In this document: positions 47,147-58,473 of the stretch, one piece after another
Layout of the letters: every line of letters begins with the position of its first letter
How positions within the stretch are numbered: the stretch's first letter is position 1
Assembly: GCA_964526045.1 (NCBI GenBank)
Contig: CAZGIF010000002.1
Location: 285,107-349,106 of the forward strand
DNA length: 64,000 nt
From: CAZGIF01 sp964526045
GTDB taxonomy: Bacteria > Patescibacteriota > Gracilibacteria > Absconditabacterales > Absconditicoccaceae
Direction: 5' to 3'
The notes under the pieces: model-generated
Told to the model about the DNA's origin: nothing
Database searches by the model: none
What the model saw: only the letters and a program-made list of their open reading frames with translations
Program-made: the position numbers and the translations under genes

Positions 47147-50100
47147 ATGACATTGGAATTTTCTCAAAAAGATATAGCTAAAGACGTCTCAGACGTTTTA
47201 TGAACACAAGAAAGTATCAGAAAAAAACTGTCTCAGTTTGATGATACATTTAGTAGTGATATTGTTGAAATCAAACAAGAAGCTATAAAAATGTTGTGAT
47301 CTATGGAACTATCTGTCAAAGCTATCTTGGCCAAAAGGTGACTTACCTTTGCATCTCTTGATGGAAATGTTGCAGTCAAAAATGCAGTTAATACTTTTGA
47401 AAAAGCAGTACAAGCTCTCAAAGAAAACGAAAAAAACTTATCTGACAAGATGTATGTTAGCGAGGATGCAATTTTAGATATGATGAGTAAAACGTTGTTT
47501 GGTGCGGTCAATGCTTTCAAATCCAAAGATTTGACGAAATTTTTGAATGATCAACAGCAAGAGTTGGCTTCAATCTCTCAAGATGTCGCTTTGAAAACAG
47601 AAGCAAAAGCTGATCATGCAGATGCAATAGATGCTACCTCAAGAAAAGTGAACGCAGATGGTACATTTACATTGCAATTTTCTGAAAAATCTAAATCACC
47701 AGCAGTTCATGATGTGTTAAGTGTACGTGATTTTACTGCAGAGAATAGCGTCAAAGTTGATTATGCTTGATCGACGAATTCTTTTGATTCATATTTCAAA
47801 AAACATGACGTGGTTGCAACAGATACCAAACAATACTATATTGTGCCAGGTACTGACTATGCAGGTAACGAAACATTTGTGATTGCAAATGAGATTGTTG
47901 GTAAAGATTGAAAAGTTTCTTTGGTAACAACAAAAGCAAGAGCTTTGATTTGGCCATGAACCAAACTTTTTTCTCAAAAAACAGATGCAAGATATGCGAA
48001 ATTGCAAAATACTGCAGACAAAGCCAAAAAAGAACATGAAGCAAAGTTTGATGCAGTTCGTGACTTAGCGTGATTAGATATTCATTTTCCTGATACGCCT
48101 GACGGTCTCAAACAAGCAGAAATGCTCAATACGATTTTGGATCAAAAGTTCAACTCATTTGCAAGTACATTGCAAAACTTACAAGCAGGTGCCAAAGAAC
48201 CACCTTTTGACAAAAATACACTTGCAAGTGGACATATGGCATTCAATTATATATTACCCGATGGTAGCAAAAAATACGAGACCGTGATAGTATATGATAA
48301 AAATAAATACAATACAAATCCTACATACAAAGCTTTGTATGACTTATTAGATGATAATGAAGATGCGTTGTTGTGATACTTGAATCAACGTCGAGCATCC
48401 AAAGATACTCCGTCAGCCGACAAAAAGAATCCAGAAGATAAAAAAAATTGATCTGACAAGGAAGTAGAAAAAGATAGACCTACGACGTGATTTATAGAAT
48501 GAATGTCTATGAATCGATGAAGTCCAGAACAAGCACAAGTTATGAAAAATTATACTGATGGTATCATGCAAAAAGTTATGCAACAGATGAAAACTAACCC
48601 ACCTAAATCATCGCAACCATTTGAAGATAAGATGGTGTGATTTTGACAGTTTGAGTATGCGTGAATAGACGAAGCTATAAGCTTTTTGACGACTGCGGAG
48701 ATAAATGCACTCGAAAAGCAATGAATTACCCATGATTTGACAGATGATGATGTCAATGGTATACTTGTCTCTTACCTCAACAAACAATTCGCCAAAAAAA
48801 TTGTTGCTTGAGAGATTGAAACTCCAACGACACTCACTCCTGATGAGCTCAAAAAGAAAGTTGCATCATGAGATGAATTGACGGGTATGGAACAAGCTAT
48901 GGTCAAAAAGAGTATGGATCAAGAATTATGAGCTTTGGAAGCGTCATTTAGTTTGGCGAGTGCGCAAGAGTTTTTGTTGTTATATAGCAATGATGAGGTG
49001 TTGGTACAATGAGAACTTTGAAACCAAGCACGTCAAAGTTTGCAAAAAGCAATTGATATAGTTGCTTCGCATGCTACTATAGATGCGATGTTTGGATTGT
49101 TTCAGACGATGCACGCCAAGTACGATACAGAACGTCACCCTCAATCAGCAATTTGACATCTGTCAGCGATAACTTCTTTGTTTGGGCAAAAAATATTTGC
49201 AAAAGCAGAAAAATTACCAACAGAACAAAAACACAAATACCTTCAATCCCTTATGAGACAAGTCACATGAAGATTTGAAGATCATACTGACAAAGTTGTT
49301 GCAAGTAGCTTGATGGTCGTCACATGATGACTAAGTCTTTTGTATCCCTTACTTCGTAATGGGAAACCATGAGATATTGATGATGATCTCAAAGATCACT
49401 GACTTGCGCAACAAATCACACAATCATTGATGCCAGACATCATCGAAGCCTCAAACATCAAAAAAGATATAGACGCATGATACCAATCAGAATTTGAATC
49501 CAAAAAGTCGGCTATCATAGCTGCAATGCCTGCTATCAAAATCAATGATACCCCTTTGGAATCAGCAGATTGGTCTGACATGACACAAGCTCAAAAAACA
49601 TATGTTATGTCGCTGATGCGTTATGTCGATAGATTTTGAGATCCCAAAACAGATGCGTCTTTGGCTGATCTGACGGATGAAGAAAAGACTGCAGAAATCA
49701 ACAAAAGATCATCATGACTTGTCCAGCATGTCTCCAAAGAGATGGCAGATACATTTCATCAAAAAATAGACGCCTGACTGTGAATGAGCGCTAAAGATCT
49801 CGGTGTGACGTGAACACTTGGAGAGAGTTATACCTTGATGTCAGATTATTTGTGAGTCTGATGACTCAATATTTCTGATACAACTGAGCAATATGTAGTG
49901 ATGTGAACCAAAATGGTCGCTGTGATAGCTGCAGCAATAGCAGTAACAGTTGCGACGTGAGGAGCGTTATGAGCTGCTGCGTCAGCCTGAGCAACAGCTT
50001 CTATCAGTGCAATGGCGAGTTTGTGAATATGAGTTGCTAGTGCCGCCGCTTGATCTGCTGCATGATTTGCTGCTGATATGATTGTCAATGGAAGAGAATT

Positions 50101-53100
50101 TGAGAGTACCGAACAGTGACTCAAAGACTTTTTTAGTACCTTGCTTGTTGATTCTGCTACATCATGACCGTTTGCTATGATTCCGTGATTTGGAGTGCTT
50201 GCATCACGTCTCCCGCGTCTTGCAAAAATCTTCACGATAAGCGAAGCCGCACTTTCAAAATCATCGAGACTAAGAACACTATACAATGGTACAGAAATGC
50301 TAACAAGTGCAGCTGCCTCATGACTTGCAGAAGAACGAAGACAAAGATATGTGATGGATCAAGATGTCGCTGCAGATCAAATGATCCAACAAGTTGGTAT
50401 GTGATTGTTTTTGCCTATGGCAATGAAAGTACCCTGACTTATGTCCAAAATCAAACTCAGCCCAGAACGTGGTCTCGTCGTTTCCAAAACACAAGAAGCA
50501 CGCAACGAGCTTGTCGCTGCCTCACAAGGTACACATTGACCAGAAAAAGCTATGCTAGAAGCGAAAATTAAAGAGGCTGATGCGGTGTTGAAAGAACTAG
50601 ATGCCGATTTGTATGATACTGTTGATAAAATAGATGCTGAGTTACAAAACATAGTTAATAAGACTAGTTCAGATAAAGCTTCTTTGGAAGAGTTTATGAT
50701 AAAATATCTAAAATATGTAGACTCAATAAAAAAATGAAACTCGAATTTAGTAAACAAATTAAGAACTACTTCATTTAAAAATCTAACTGATCAAGATTTA
50801 GCTGATTTTTGAGCATTGTTGCAAAAAAGAGATGCAATGGAAAAATGACAACAAGCACCAAAAGAGCCAGAAGCACCAAAACAAGCACCAAACAAACAAC
50901 AGCCACATCAAAATCCTAGACCAGAACCTGAAGCAAATAAACAAGCAAACAGTACAAACAGTACAGAACCTAAAAAAGAACCTGAAGTATGACAACAAAC
51001 AAATAAGACAGAAGCTCAAAAGCAAAAGGTTTCTGCTCAAGAACAAATGGAAAAGTTGGAGTGAGGAGAGAGACTAGAGTTTCCTCTTTGAATGTGAATG
51101 GCAGCTTATTTAATTACAAAAAAATCACAAAAAAATTCAAATTGAGATACTATCCATAGTTATGTAATTGAACATCGTTCGGTTTGATGAGTAATAGGTA
51201 GATCAACACAGTGACCAGTTGAACCGTTGAGTTTGAATGCTAGCGAAATGAAAGATTTCTTATCAAATTTATGAGATACTCCGTATAAAAAGATGTCTCA
51301 AATACTAGAACCTAAATTACGGGCAGATGATTTCTCGAAGAAAGAAAGTAGTTGAAAAGAAGTGGGAGTTGATGTGAATACTACTTACAAACAAAAAGTT
51401 GATGAGCATTACAATGAAATTGAGCCATTTATGAATGATGCTGATGCTATTGTTTCATCACTTGAGAAAAGGTCAAATTTGACTGCTCAAGAAAAACAAA
51501 TTTTGTATCACAATCAACAAAAACTTATTGTTTGGAAAATGTCACTCCAAGATCCAAATATGACGCCTGATGAGAAAATTGCTTTCAAAAAACAACAGAT
51601 TGATTGGCTAGAAAAGAATGAGTCGTATTATGTCCAATATAAACAATCAGTTCAACTAGTAAAAGAATTTAATTCTATAGCAGCGAATGTAGACCATTTG
51701 CCACAGCTCCACGAAAATATTGCAAATATGACAAAGCAACAAATCGAAGATTTACAAAGAAAACTATGATTTGAGGGTAATGATGTTGATGGTATACTTT
51801 GAAGAGATACCAGAAATGCTATTGAAGAGCATATAGAAAAAAAACAAAAAGACAGCCAAGATGCTAAAAAGGCCGATGAACCAATAGAAATTAGAGCTGA
51901 AGACATACAAGATGCAGAAGCAGTTGAAATGCAAAAATTAAATGATTCCATTTCTTCGATTTTGGAGATGACTACAAACAAAATTAATGATCTCAAATCA
52001 TTGGGTGAGATGAATTTGAGCAATAAGCAAATAAGTGAGCTCTATTATTTGTCTCAAAGACAACTTGTTCTTGATAAACTAATGGGAAATACTGTCATGT
52101 CTGTAAAAGAAAAATTAGAATATAAAAATAATGCTCTACAATGGTTGTCTCTACAAAATAATAACCAAGCACAATATAAAGAAGCTGTGTGATTATTAAG
52201 TTCTTTTGCTTGACCTCTTCATCCAAAACTTAAATCACTTGATAAAAATATGGCAAATATGTCTCAAAAACAAATAGAGTGAATACAAGCAATAATATGA
52301 GACAAACAAAATTGAGTAATTTCTCAAGAAAGTGTAAATAAAATAAGAGACTATTTGGATAATAAGAGTATTAAGTCAAAACAAGATACTCCTGAATTTA
52401 TCGAATCTTATGTCAACTGAGTATTGAGTAAAAATCATTCTATGGATGCGAAAAATCTACCGTATACATCTCTAAAGGCATCTCTGGAGCAATGAGATTG
52501 GTTTCTTTATCCAGAATCTTGAATGATGTTTAACGTTGTCAAAAAACAAACTGAGTGAGGTTGAACAGTTTTAGTTCAAACTACTAAAGATGTGTTAGGT
52601 AATATAGACGAAAAGTATTATTCTGATGATTTCCACTCTATAGATCAGTTTATGAAAGCCATAAACAAGTTCTGATGAATTTATCTGTGAAAATTGAATG
52701 ATGTTGATTCTCCTAATAAAAAAAATACAGTATGAAATGGAGAAAATTTGCCAAATTCCAATGAGATCAATAATAATCTTAAAAAAATATTTGATACGTC
52801 TTATATATCTAAAAAAGATTTTGAGTCTGCATTGGTAGATATATGATATGACAATTTATCTACTTCTCAGTTAGAGAAGCTGCTTTTAGAGATTGATGAT
52901 ACAATACCAAGAGACTTATATAAATTACAATCAGAAAGTGCTGATTCGTATAATTGAAAGAAATTGTTAGCTATGAGAGGAGAGTGACTATCTGATATAG
53001 AAGCTTTATGTTTACGTAATTATACATGATCTGAGTTTAGAGATTATAATTGATATTTAAGAGCTATATCCTCTATCTTTACAAAGAAGACAACGAAGGA

Positions 53101-53536
53101 ATTGCTTGCTATAAAAATTCAAACTGATATTCTAAAAAGAGGTATGGATAAGCTTGCCAAGGTCTCTTCCAGTGATATAAAAACTCTCCAAAAAAATAAT
53201 TGATATAAAGAGTCTTGATTGCTGTTTAGAGGTCTATCATTTAATAGTAATAATGAACTTCAGACATTCTTATCTTGATTTAAAAAGAATGAAACCTGGT
53301 CAGATAATTGATTTTTATCAACTACTATTAATCCTAACTTAAATTTTGCTAAAGTTCATCCCTTTAAATGTACTTTTGTAGTAAGAAATGAAAACCCATG
53401 ATGAGTTTATATTAATGATTTCTCAATGGTTTGCGATGAAGCTGAAGTTCTTTTCCCTCCATGACACAAGTTCAAGGTTTTCTCAGAACCAAAAGAGGTA
53501 AAACCATGAGAGCGAGTTATTGAAATATGAGCGTAA
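47147..53536 (+). CDS. giant polymorphic toxin-like protein G3 (2129 aa) with C-terminal ADP-ribosyltransferase domain
   Basis: A single frame of 2130 codons with TGA as Gly. No signal peptide. The first 900 residues are largely helical. A Gly/Ala-rich hydrophobic region lies at about 922-985, followed near 1040 by a segment resembling G1 (SSRLRT, AAASGLAEE). A Pro/Gln/Glu-rich linker is at about 1230-1290. A peptidoglycan-binding-like motif, LQRKLGFEGNDVDGILGRDT, lies near 1535-1560, with a degenerate second copy near 1705-1735. Residues 1940-2129 match mono-ADP-ribosyltransferase exotoxins: RNYTGSEFRDYNGYLRA, LLFRG (Arg2028), FLSTT (Ser2058) and DEAEVLFPPGHKF (Glu2098, Glu2100), the R-S-ExE triad of arginine-directed toxins. 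The target is unknown. Confidence 0.92.
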
Positions 53537-53560
53537 TTTTATTTATTATCCCAATATACT

Positions 53561-53755
53561 ATGAGAGAAGAATTTATATCTAATCATTCCTTTGATCAAG
53601 AAGAATTTGATAAAGTCAGTGCAGAAGCCCTTCAAGCTTCAGATGTAGTATTTAGACAGCCTAAAGACGAATCCAAAACCGAAGAACAAATTCAACAAGA
53701 AAAAAAAGAATCAAATCAAAAAATAGAGGAGTATATGAAGCTATTGGGTCTATAA
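53561..53755 (+). CDS. small acidic protein downstream of ART toxin, candidate immunity protein
   Basis: ATG 53561 to TAA 53753-53755, only 24 bases after the toxin stop. The 64-residue product is acidic, Glu/Gln/Lys-rich and helical with no membrane segment (SHSFDQEEFDKVSAEAL is absent of motifs). Genes of this size right behind polymorphic toxins are often immunity proteins. It is short for an ART inhibitor, so it could also be another accessory factor. No in-frame TGA is used. Confidence 0.65.
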   Translation: MREEFISNHSFDQEEFDKVSAEALQASDVVFRQPKDESKTEEQIQQEKKESNQKIEEYMKLLGL

Positions 53756-53843
53756 TCCCCCCCAATCACTTAACAAACCTCTTGCAAAAGAGCAGTCGCT
53801 TTTCTATACTTGACTTCAATACTTTATATTGCTTGGTCTCGTG

Positions 53844-54545
53844 ATGCAGTACCCTCGTCATATTTGATTTATACCTGACGGCAATAGAACTCGATCTACC
53901 AAAAACGATGTTGCTGAAATTGTCTGATATTTGCAGTGAATGCAGAGATGAATTGACATTGCTCGTTATGTTATCACCAAAACGCCTATACAAGCTATTA
54001 CGTGATGGTTGCTTAGTACAGAAAATGTCTCGCACAGATCTGCTGAATCTCTTGCAGGTATTTTTGATATGGTCAAAAAAACGTGTAATTCACTTGATGA
54101 ACTCTTAGAATCTCACCGTGTCAATTTTCGTCGAATAGGGAGTGAGACGTGACTTCCGTCAGATTTTGTAGATTTTTTACAAAAAAAAGAAGCTGACTTT
54201 GCTTTTGGTACAGATAGAAGTGTATGTTTTGCTGTGAATTACGGCTGACAAGATGAGATCGTGAGAGCAATACACCGTGCTAGTCAAGCATGAGAAGATA
54301 TGTCAGCTATAAACTCTCAGACGTTGCATTGATATACTGATATTGGATCGTTGCCACCATTGGACATGGTCATCAGAACCAAAAGTGAGGTTGCACAAAG
54401 AACATCTGGGTTTGCGTCGTGGGCGATAGGATATGCAGAATTGTATTTTTCTGATGTATTGTGTCCAGATTTTGGGATAGAGGAGTTTGAAAAATCTCTT
54501 GCATGGTTTGATAGTATTGCAAAAGATAGAAATTTTGGGAAATAG
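53844..54545 (+). CDS. uppS: undecaprenyl diphosphate synthase family (cis-prenyltransferase)
   Basis: The 233-residue product has HIGFIPDGNRTR (catalytic Asp in the DGN motif, usually MDGNGRWA), a GWLLSTENVSHRS stretch equivalent to the YAFSTENW motif, and DMVIRTKSEVAQRTSGFASWA followed by AYAELYF-like GYAELYFSDVLCPDF. It elongates farnesyl diphosphate with isopentenyl diphosphate to make the lipid carrier for cell-wall precursors. The first motif is more diverged than usual (Pro for Met, RTR for GRWA). ATG 53844 (MQYPRH) is the natural start, although the frame is open further upstream. Confidence 0.87.
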
Positions 54546-54569
54546 TTTTTTTTATTAGTACGTAATTTT

Positions 54570-55259
54570 ATGTCTAATAATGTAGCGTCCAATCATTTAT
54601 TTTTGTGTCATCCTGATGCATCAGACGCAAGCTTATCTGCTCGTTCACCGGTTGAGGCTGATTGATTTAGAGAACGTACTATCTCCAAAATACAAGAGAC
54701 GTTAGAAAATGGTAAGTATGTTATAATCACGGAGTTTAATCCACTTAAAAATGCATTATCTAGAGAAAATAATATTCCTACTCCTATAGTAGATCGAGAT
54801 CATCCAAATTTCTTTGCAATAAAAAATTCTTCTTTTTATGTTAATGAGTATGATAATCCACATAAATTAGATCAACATGCAATGGATCAACTTAGATTGT
54901 TGTCCGAAGTTTGAAATATTTTTCAAGCTCGTTTGGCAAAAAGGTTGATTCTAGCTTTATGATGATGAGTACGAACAACGTGATGAGCTCTTAGAAATGC
55001 TTGTTACCGTACACAAAATAATTTGCTTCAAGATCTACTTGAAAATGATCAATATCAAAGAAATATAGAGAAAATAAACATGGTAGATAAAGTCGCAGAA
55101 GAGATTTATACTCGTCTTTTTAAAATACCAAAGATTGAAAAGCCAAATGTTGAGACACCTAAAGATGAACTTCCTCCTCAAACGTTATTTGTTCCAGATC
55201 AATCTATAATTTTTCCACCAGAAATTAAACATCCGCCAAAACGAAAACGAAAACGATAG
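54570..55259 (+). CDS. hypothetical protein with basic C-terminal tail, 229 aa
   Basis: Begins 24 bases after uppS. Contains LALGGGVRTTGGALRNACYR (about residues 130-150), an Asp/His-rich N-terminal region (CHPDASDAS, RDHPNFFAIKN) and a Pro-rich end finishing PPKRKRKR. No signal peptide and no family recognised. The stop codon lies inside the left arm of the terminator. It is probably cotranscribed with uppS. Confidence 0.72.
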
Positions 55260-55277
55260 CCATAGGCTATCGTTTTT
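55249..55277 (+). terminator. intrinsic terminator overlapping a stop codon
   Basis: AACGATAGCC, three-base loop, GGCTATCGTT, then T's. The TAG of the preceding gene is inside the stem. Confidence 0.92.
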
Positions 55278-55336
55278 GATAAAAGTTTTTTATTTTTATT
55301 TGTGTTTTTTATTTTATTTTAGTGTTTTGTTTGGGT

Positions 55337-56221
55337 TTATTGAGATGTGACTTGTAGCGATGTAGACAAAGCTTCAAAAATTTCGTTTCAATATTCGTCA
55401 CTATCTCATCTACCAATAACGAATGCATAGTCAGCTCATGTTGCATAGACTATAGCTTCATCAACAAGTGGGACACATTTTTCAAATTCTACATTTGGAT
55501 CTGGTAGTTTGTCTCGCATTGCGAATTTTTTGTCTCTATCTTGTTGAGAGAGAGTTCAATTAGTACGTCTGTAGATGTTTGTGTTTGGATCAACATCTCG
55601 TTGGCATGTTTCTTCTACAGTCAAAGCATCTGAACTTGTATCTGTTTGATCGACGTATGTTACTACTCAATCTTTGTTTCCATAAAATAACATATTAAGG
55701 ATTTCTGTTGAACTATCTTGTAGTTCAGGATAGCTTTCTTTGATAGTTCTGAGATCAATAATTGTGAGTGATGCGTGTTTTTCACATGTATTTGTTGTAT
55801 CACATTCTACAATATTGAGTGATTTGCTTAGTACATCAATATCGAGTCAGTTTTTTTGTGAGAAGTCTTGTAGAGATTCGATAGCTACCAGACTAAATTG
55901 ATTTGGTAACGAGAACATCAGTGTAGATATTCAATCCACGTTGTCCATAAACCTTCACAACGCAATAGTGAATGTTGTCAGATCTTCTTTTGAGGTGTCT
56001 ATTGTGATGGTTTCTGTTTCTTCTGTATTGGTTTCTTCAGTATTGGTTTCCTCTGGGTCTGTTTGATTTGTATCTGTATCAGTAAGAGTGTTTGATTGTT
56101 CTGATCAGCTAATAACTTGTGCGTCTCCTGTGGTAGATGATGCAGGTGTTGATTCCGATGAACTACATCATACCAAAATCAATGTCATAACGAAGCTTAG
56201 GAGGAGAATGTTTTTTTTCAT
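55337..56221 (-). CDS. lipoprotein, paralogue 1 (294 aa)
   Basis: The signal sequence MKKNILLLSFVMTLILVGC ends in a lipobox (LVGC, Gly encoded by TGA), so it is a lipid-anchored surface protein. A Thr/Glu-rich linker with ETNTEE repeats (about 45-75) precedes the folded domain. Conserved with the next gene are STEILNMLFYGNK, DGVVTYVDQTDT, ETCQRDVDPNT and the end VYATGADYAFV. Function unknown. The leader motif TATAGTCAGATT plus T tract lies just upstream. Confidence 0.85.
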
Positions 56222-56273
56222 AAAATAATATTATTAAAAATAAAGAATCTGACTATATCACGAAAGGTTTGTT

Positions 56274-57116
56274 TTATTGAATAGAGAGTGTTGAGCTGAT
56301 TTGTCAATAAATGTCTGTTCAATCACTTGTATTTCATCATCGCAAAATAACTGCGTAGTCACTTCATGTTGCATAGACAATATATTCGTCAGATAATGAT
56401 TGGCATTTTTCAAAAGATGGGTCTGGATAGCCTAAACTATTATATATTTTGTTTTTTGTTATTTCATCTTGTTCTGATAGTGTTCATTTGCTACGTGTGT
56501 AGTACATAGTGTCTGGGTTGTACGTTCGTTGACAAGTTTCTTGTATTTGTTCTATTTCTTGCGTTGTTTCTTGTTGAGCCGTGTCAAGATATGTTACAGT
56601 TCATTCTTTATTTCCATAAAATAACATATTGAGCATATCAGTGGAAGTATTTGCTACTTCTGGATAATACTGTTTGATATTTGTAAGATCAATGATTATA
56701 AGACGAGCGTATTCAGCACATTTTGATGTATTGGTACAATCTAATACACTTATTCATCTATGTTTAGTTTCAAAGTCGAAGTAGTTGTTAAGAGAAAGTG
56801 CTTCTAATGTCATATCTGGGAAAAGAGAAAACCTTGATGGAAGTGTAAAGGTTAGTTGTTTGTCGTCGTTTGTTAATACTGTCTCTTGGAGATTGATACT
56901 AAATGTTGTCATGCCGTTTTGGTTTATATGATCTACCATCGTAGATCATGTGTCAGTTTCCGTTTCAGACTGTGTAGTTCCAGAGAGCGTTGTTCCAGAG
57001 AGTGTTGTTCCAGAGAGTGTTGTTCCAGAGAGTGCGGTTTGTGTTTGTGATGTATTTGCGCATCATATAACAAATAATGTCATAACAAAACTCAATCAAA
57101 TAATGGTCTTTTTCAT
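56274..57116 (-). CDS. lipoprotein, paralogue 2 (280 aa)
   Basis: Same plan as its neighbour: MKKTIIGLSFVMTLFVIGC lipobox, a linker made of four TLSGT-like units encoded by a 15-bp tandem repeat, then a domain with STDMLNMLFYGNK, CQRTYNPDT and VYATGSDYAV. The two genes are tandem copies, separated by 52 bases, that diverged substantially. Each has its own upstream leader motif. Function unknown; a surface-exposed role is likely. Confidence 0.85.
56977..57036 (-). repeat. four tandem 15-bp repeats in a lipoprotein linker
   Basis: GTTCCAGAGAGYGTT occurs four times in register (56977, 56992, 57007, 57022), encoding a TLSGT pentapeptide each time. The two central copies are identical. Copy number could vary by slippage without breaking the frame. 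Confidence 0.93.
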
Positions 57117-57432
57117 AAAAGAATAGAAGAATAAAAAAATAAAAAATCAGACCATATCACGTTGTGTAAACTGGATGAGATTCGGAGTGAATATATGATA
57201 TTACTTTGCAATTGCAAGTGCCCAAAAATAGCATAAAATAGCTATAAATAGGGTATAAGTTTTTGCTTGTGTCTTTTGCCTATGTTTTAATTAGAACATT
57301 GCCTCTATTTGCTAACTCGAACATGTTGTAGAAAGCTGATTCAAAGCTTAATGTTTAACATATGTTAAATATCTTGCATTAGTGGTAATGAATACGTATA
57401 ATGTATGTACTCTTTTATTATTTACAAAATAC
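57117..57432. promoter_or_regulatory. divergent intergenic region with palindrome
   Basis: No gene is seen. A 16-bp perfect palindrome, TTTAACATATGTTAAA (57354-57369), lies 64 bases upstream of the next gene and looks like an operator. TTGCAATTGCAA-type dyad symmetry also occurs near 57,209. Leader elements of the lipoprotein gene occupy the left end. Confidence 0.5.
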
Positions 57433-57891
57433 ATGACTATAGTACGTACATCAAAAATGCCAGAATGATCTTATCCGAATACACTCATTGTCCTCAGTGC
57501 AACTACCAAAGCAAAACCTTTCTATCTTAGTTGATCAGATGTGCATGAGTGAGACGTTCGAGAAACAGATAAAACAGAGTATACTTACTCAGACAAAGAG
57601 TGAATGTCAACAATTGGATGATCTTCAGAAGCTACTGTACCGTGATTCAACGAAAAGGATGAAATGCATTATCAGGAAATCTTTTTGCAATTTCTTGCTG
57701 AAAAGATCTCTGCATCTGATAAATTGAAAAACTTTGAACGTATAGTTGTATGTGGACCTGCAAGCCTCAAAAACAAACTCTACGATCATCTACCTCATAA
57801 ACTCTCTGACAAAGTAGAGACAAAAGAATGAAATTATATAAATCATACATATCCAGAACTGTATGATGTTATTCAAAAGACCTTGAAGTAA
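57433..57891 (+). CDS. small Rossmann-like protein, possibly host-attachment/baeRF-like
   Basis: The 152-residue product has a strand NTLIVLSATTKAKPFYL, a variable acidic middle, then KLKNFERIVVCGPASLKNKLYDHL and KVETKEGNYINHTYPELYDVI. The order resembles the small bacterial host-attachment and baeRF (archaeal eRF1-related) families, whose role is uncertain. It is a weak match by eye. The gene uses nine TGA glycines and ends at TAA 57889-57891 with a terminator nearby. Confidence 0.6.
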
Positions 57892-57925
57892 AAAGAAATC
57901 ATTTTGAGAGTAGTTGTTGAAAGAA

Positions 57926-57974
57926 GAAAAAAGAAAAAAGAAAAAAGAAAAAAGAAAAAAGAAAAAAGAAAAAT
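57926..57974 (+). repeat. heptanucleotide microsatellite (GAAAAAA)x7
   Basis: Seven exact or near-exact copies of GAAAAAA lie between the stop of the preceding gene and its terminator. It is noncoding; its number is likely to vary. Confidence 0.93.
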
Positions 57975-57999
57975 CACCTCATTATTGAGGTGATTTTTT
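57970..57999 (+). terminator. intrinsic terminator
   Basis: AAATCACCTCA, short loop, TGAGGTGATTT and a T run, right after the heptamer array. Confidence 0.9.
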
Positions 58000-58473
58000 G
58001 TCTAATAGAGAAGTAACGAAATAACCAATAGTAATGAAGAAAATACATCTAACAAGAGACAAAAATCTTTTTTCGCAGTGTCTTTGTGTTTTATATCTTG
58101 CTGTGTGGTAGAGAAAAGTATGCGTCAAGCTACTGTCATTCTTTTATTCGTTAATACTTGTTCTTTCTCAAAAGTATCCTTGTTTTATTTGATTGTGCCT
58201 GTATTGTGAATCTTGTTCCAAGAGTTGTTTGGAATACGCCTCACAACTATGTGACGTGATTTCTTGGTCTTTAATTTTTTATGAAAAACAGAAGTCCCTA
58301 GATGGGCTATGTTGATACGTAAAATATTCGTGATTATACGGATTTTCTTGGTCTTTACAGAAAAGACAACGTATCTCTGGATCTTGTATGTAGATGTTAC
58401 ATATGAGTTGGACATGCCAGATCGCCAAAATGTGTCCACAAATTGAATTATTAATCAACAAACCAAATGTATT
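58000..58473. other. intergenic region without a convincing gene
   Basis: The plus strand shows nothing coding. On the minus strand one frame from 58479 reads with paired cysteines (CLFCKDQENPYNHEYF) but meets TAA at 58279, then continues protein-like (KDQEITSHSCEAYSKQ) to about 58,154. This might be a decayed gene; I do not call it one. The region precedes the transferred-looking protease gene. Confidence 0.4.
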
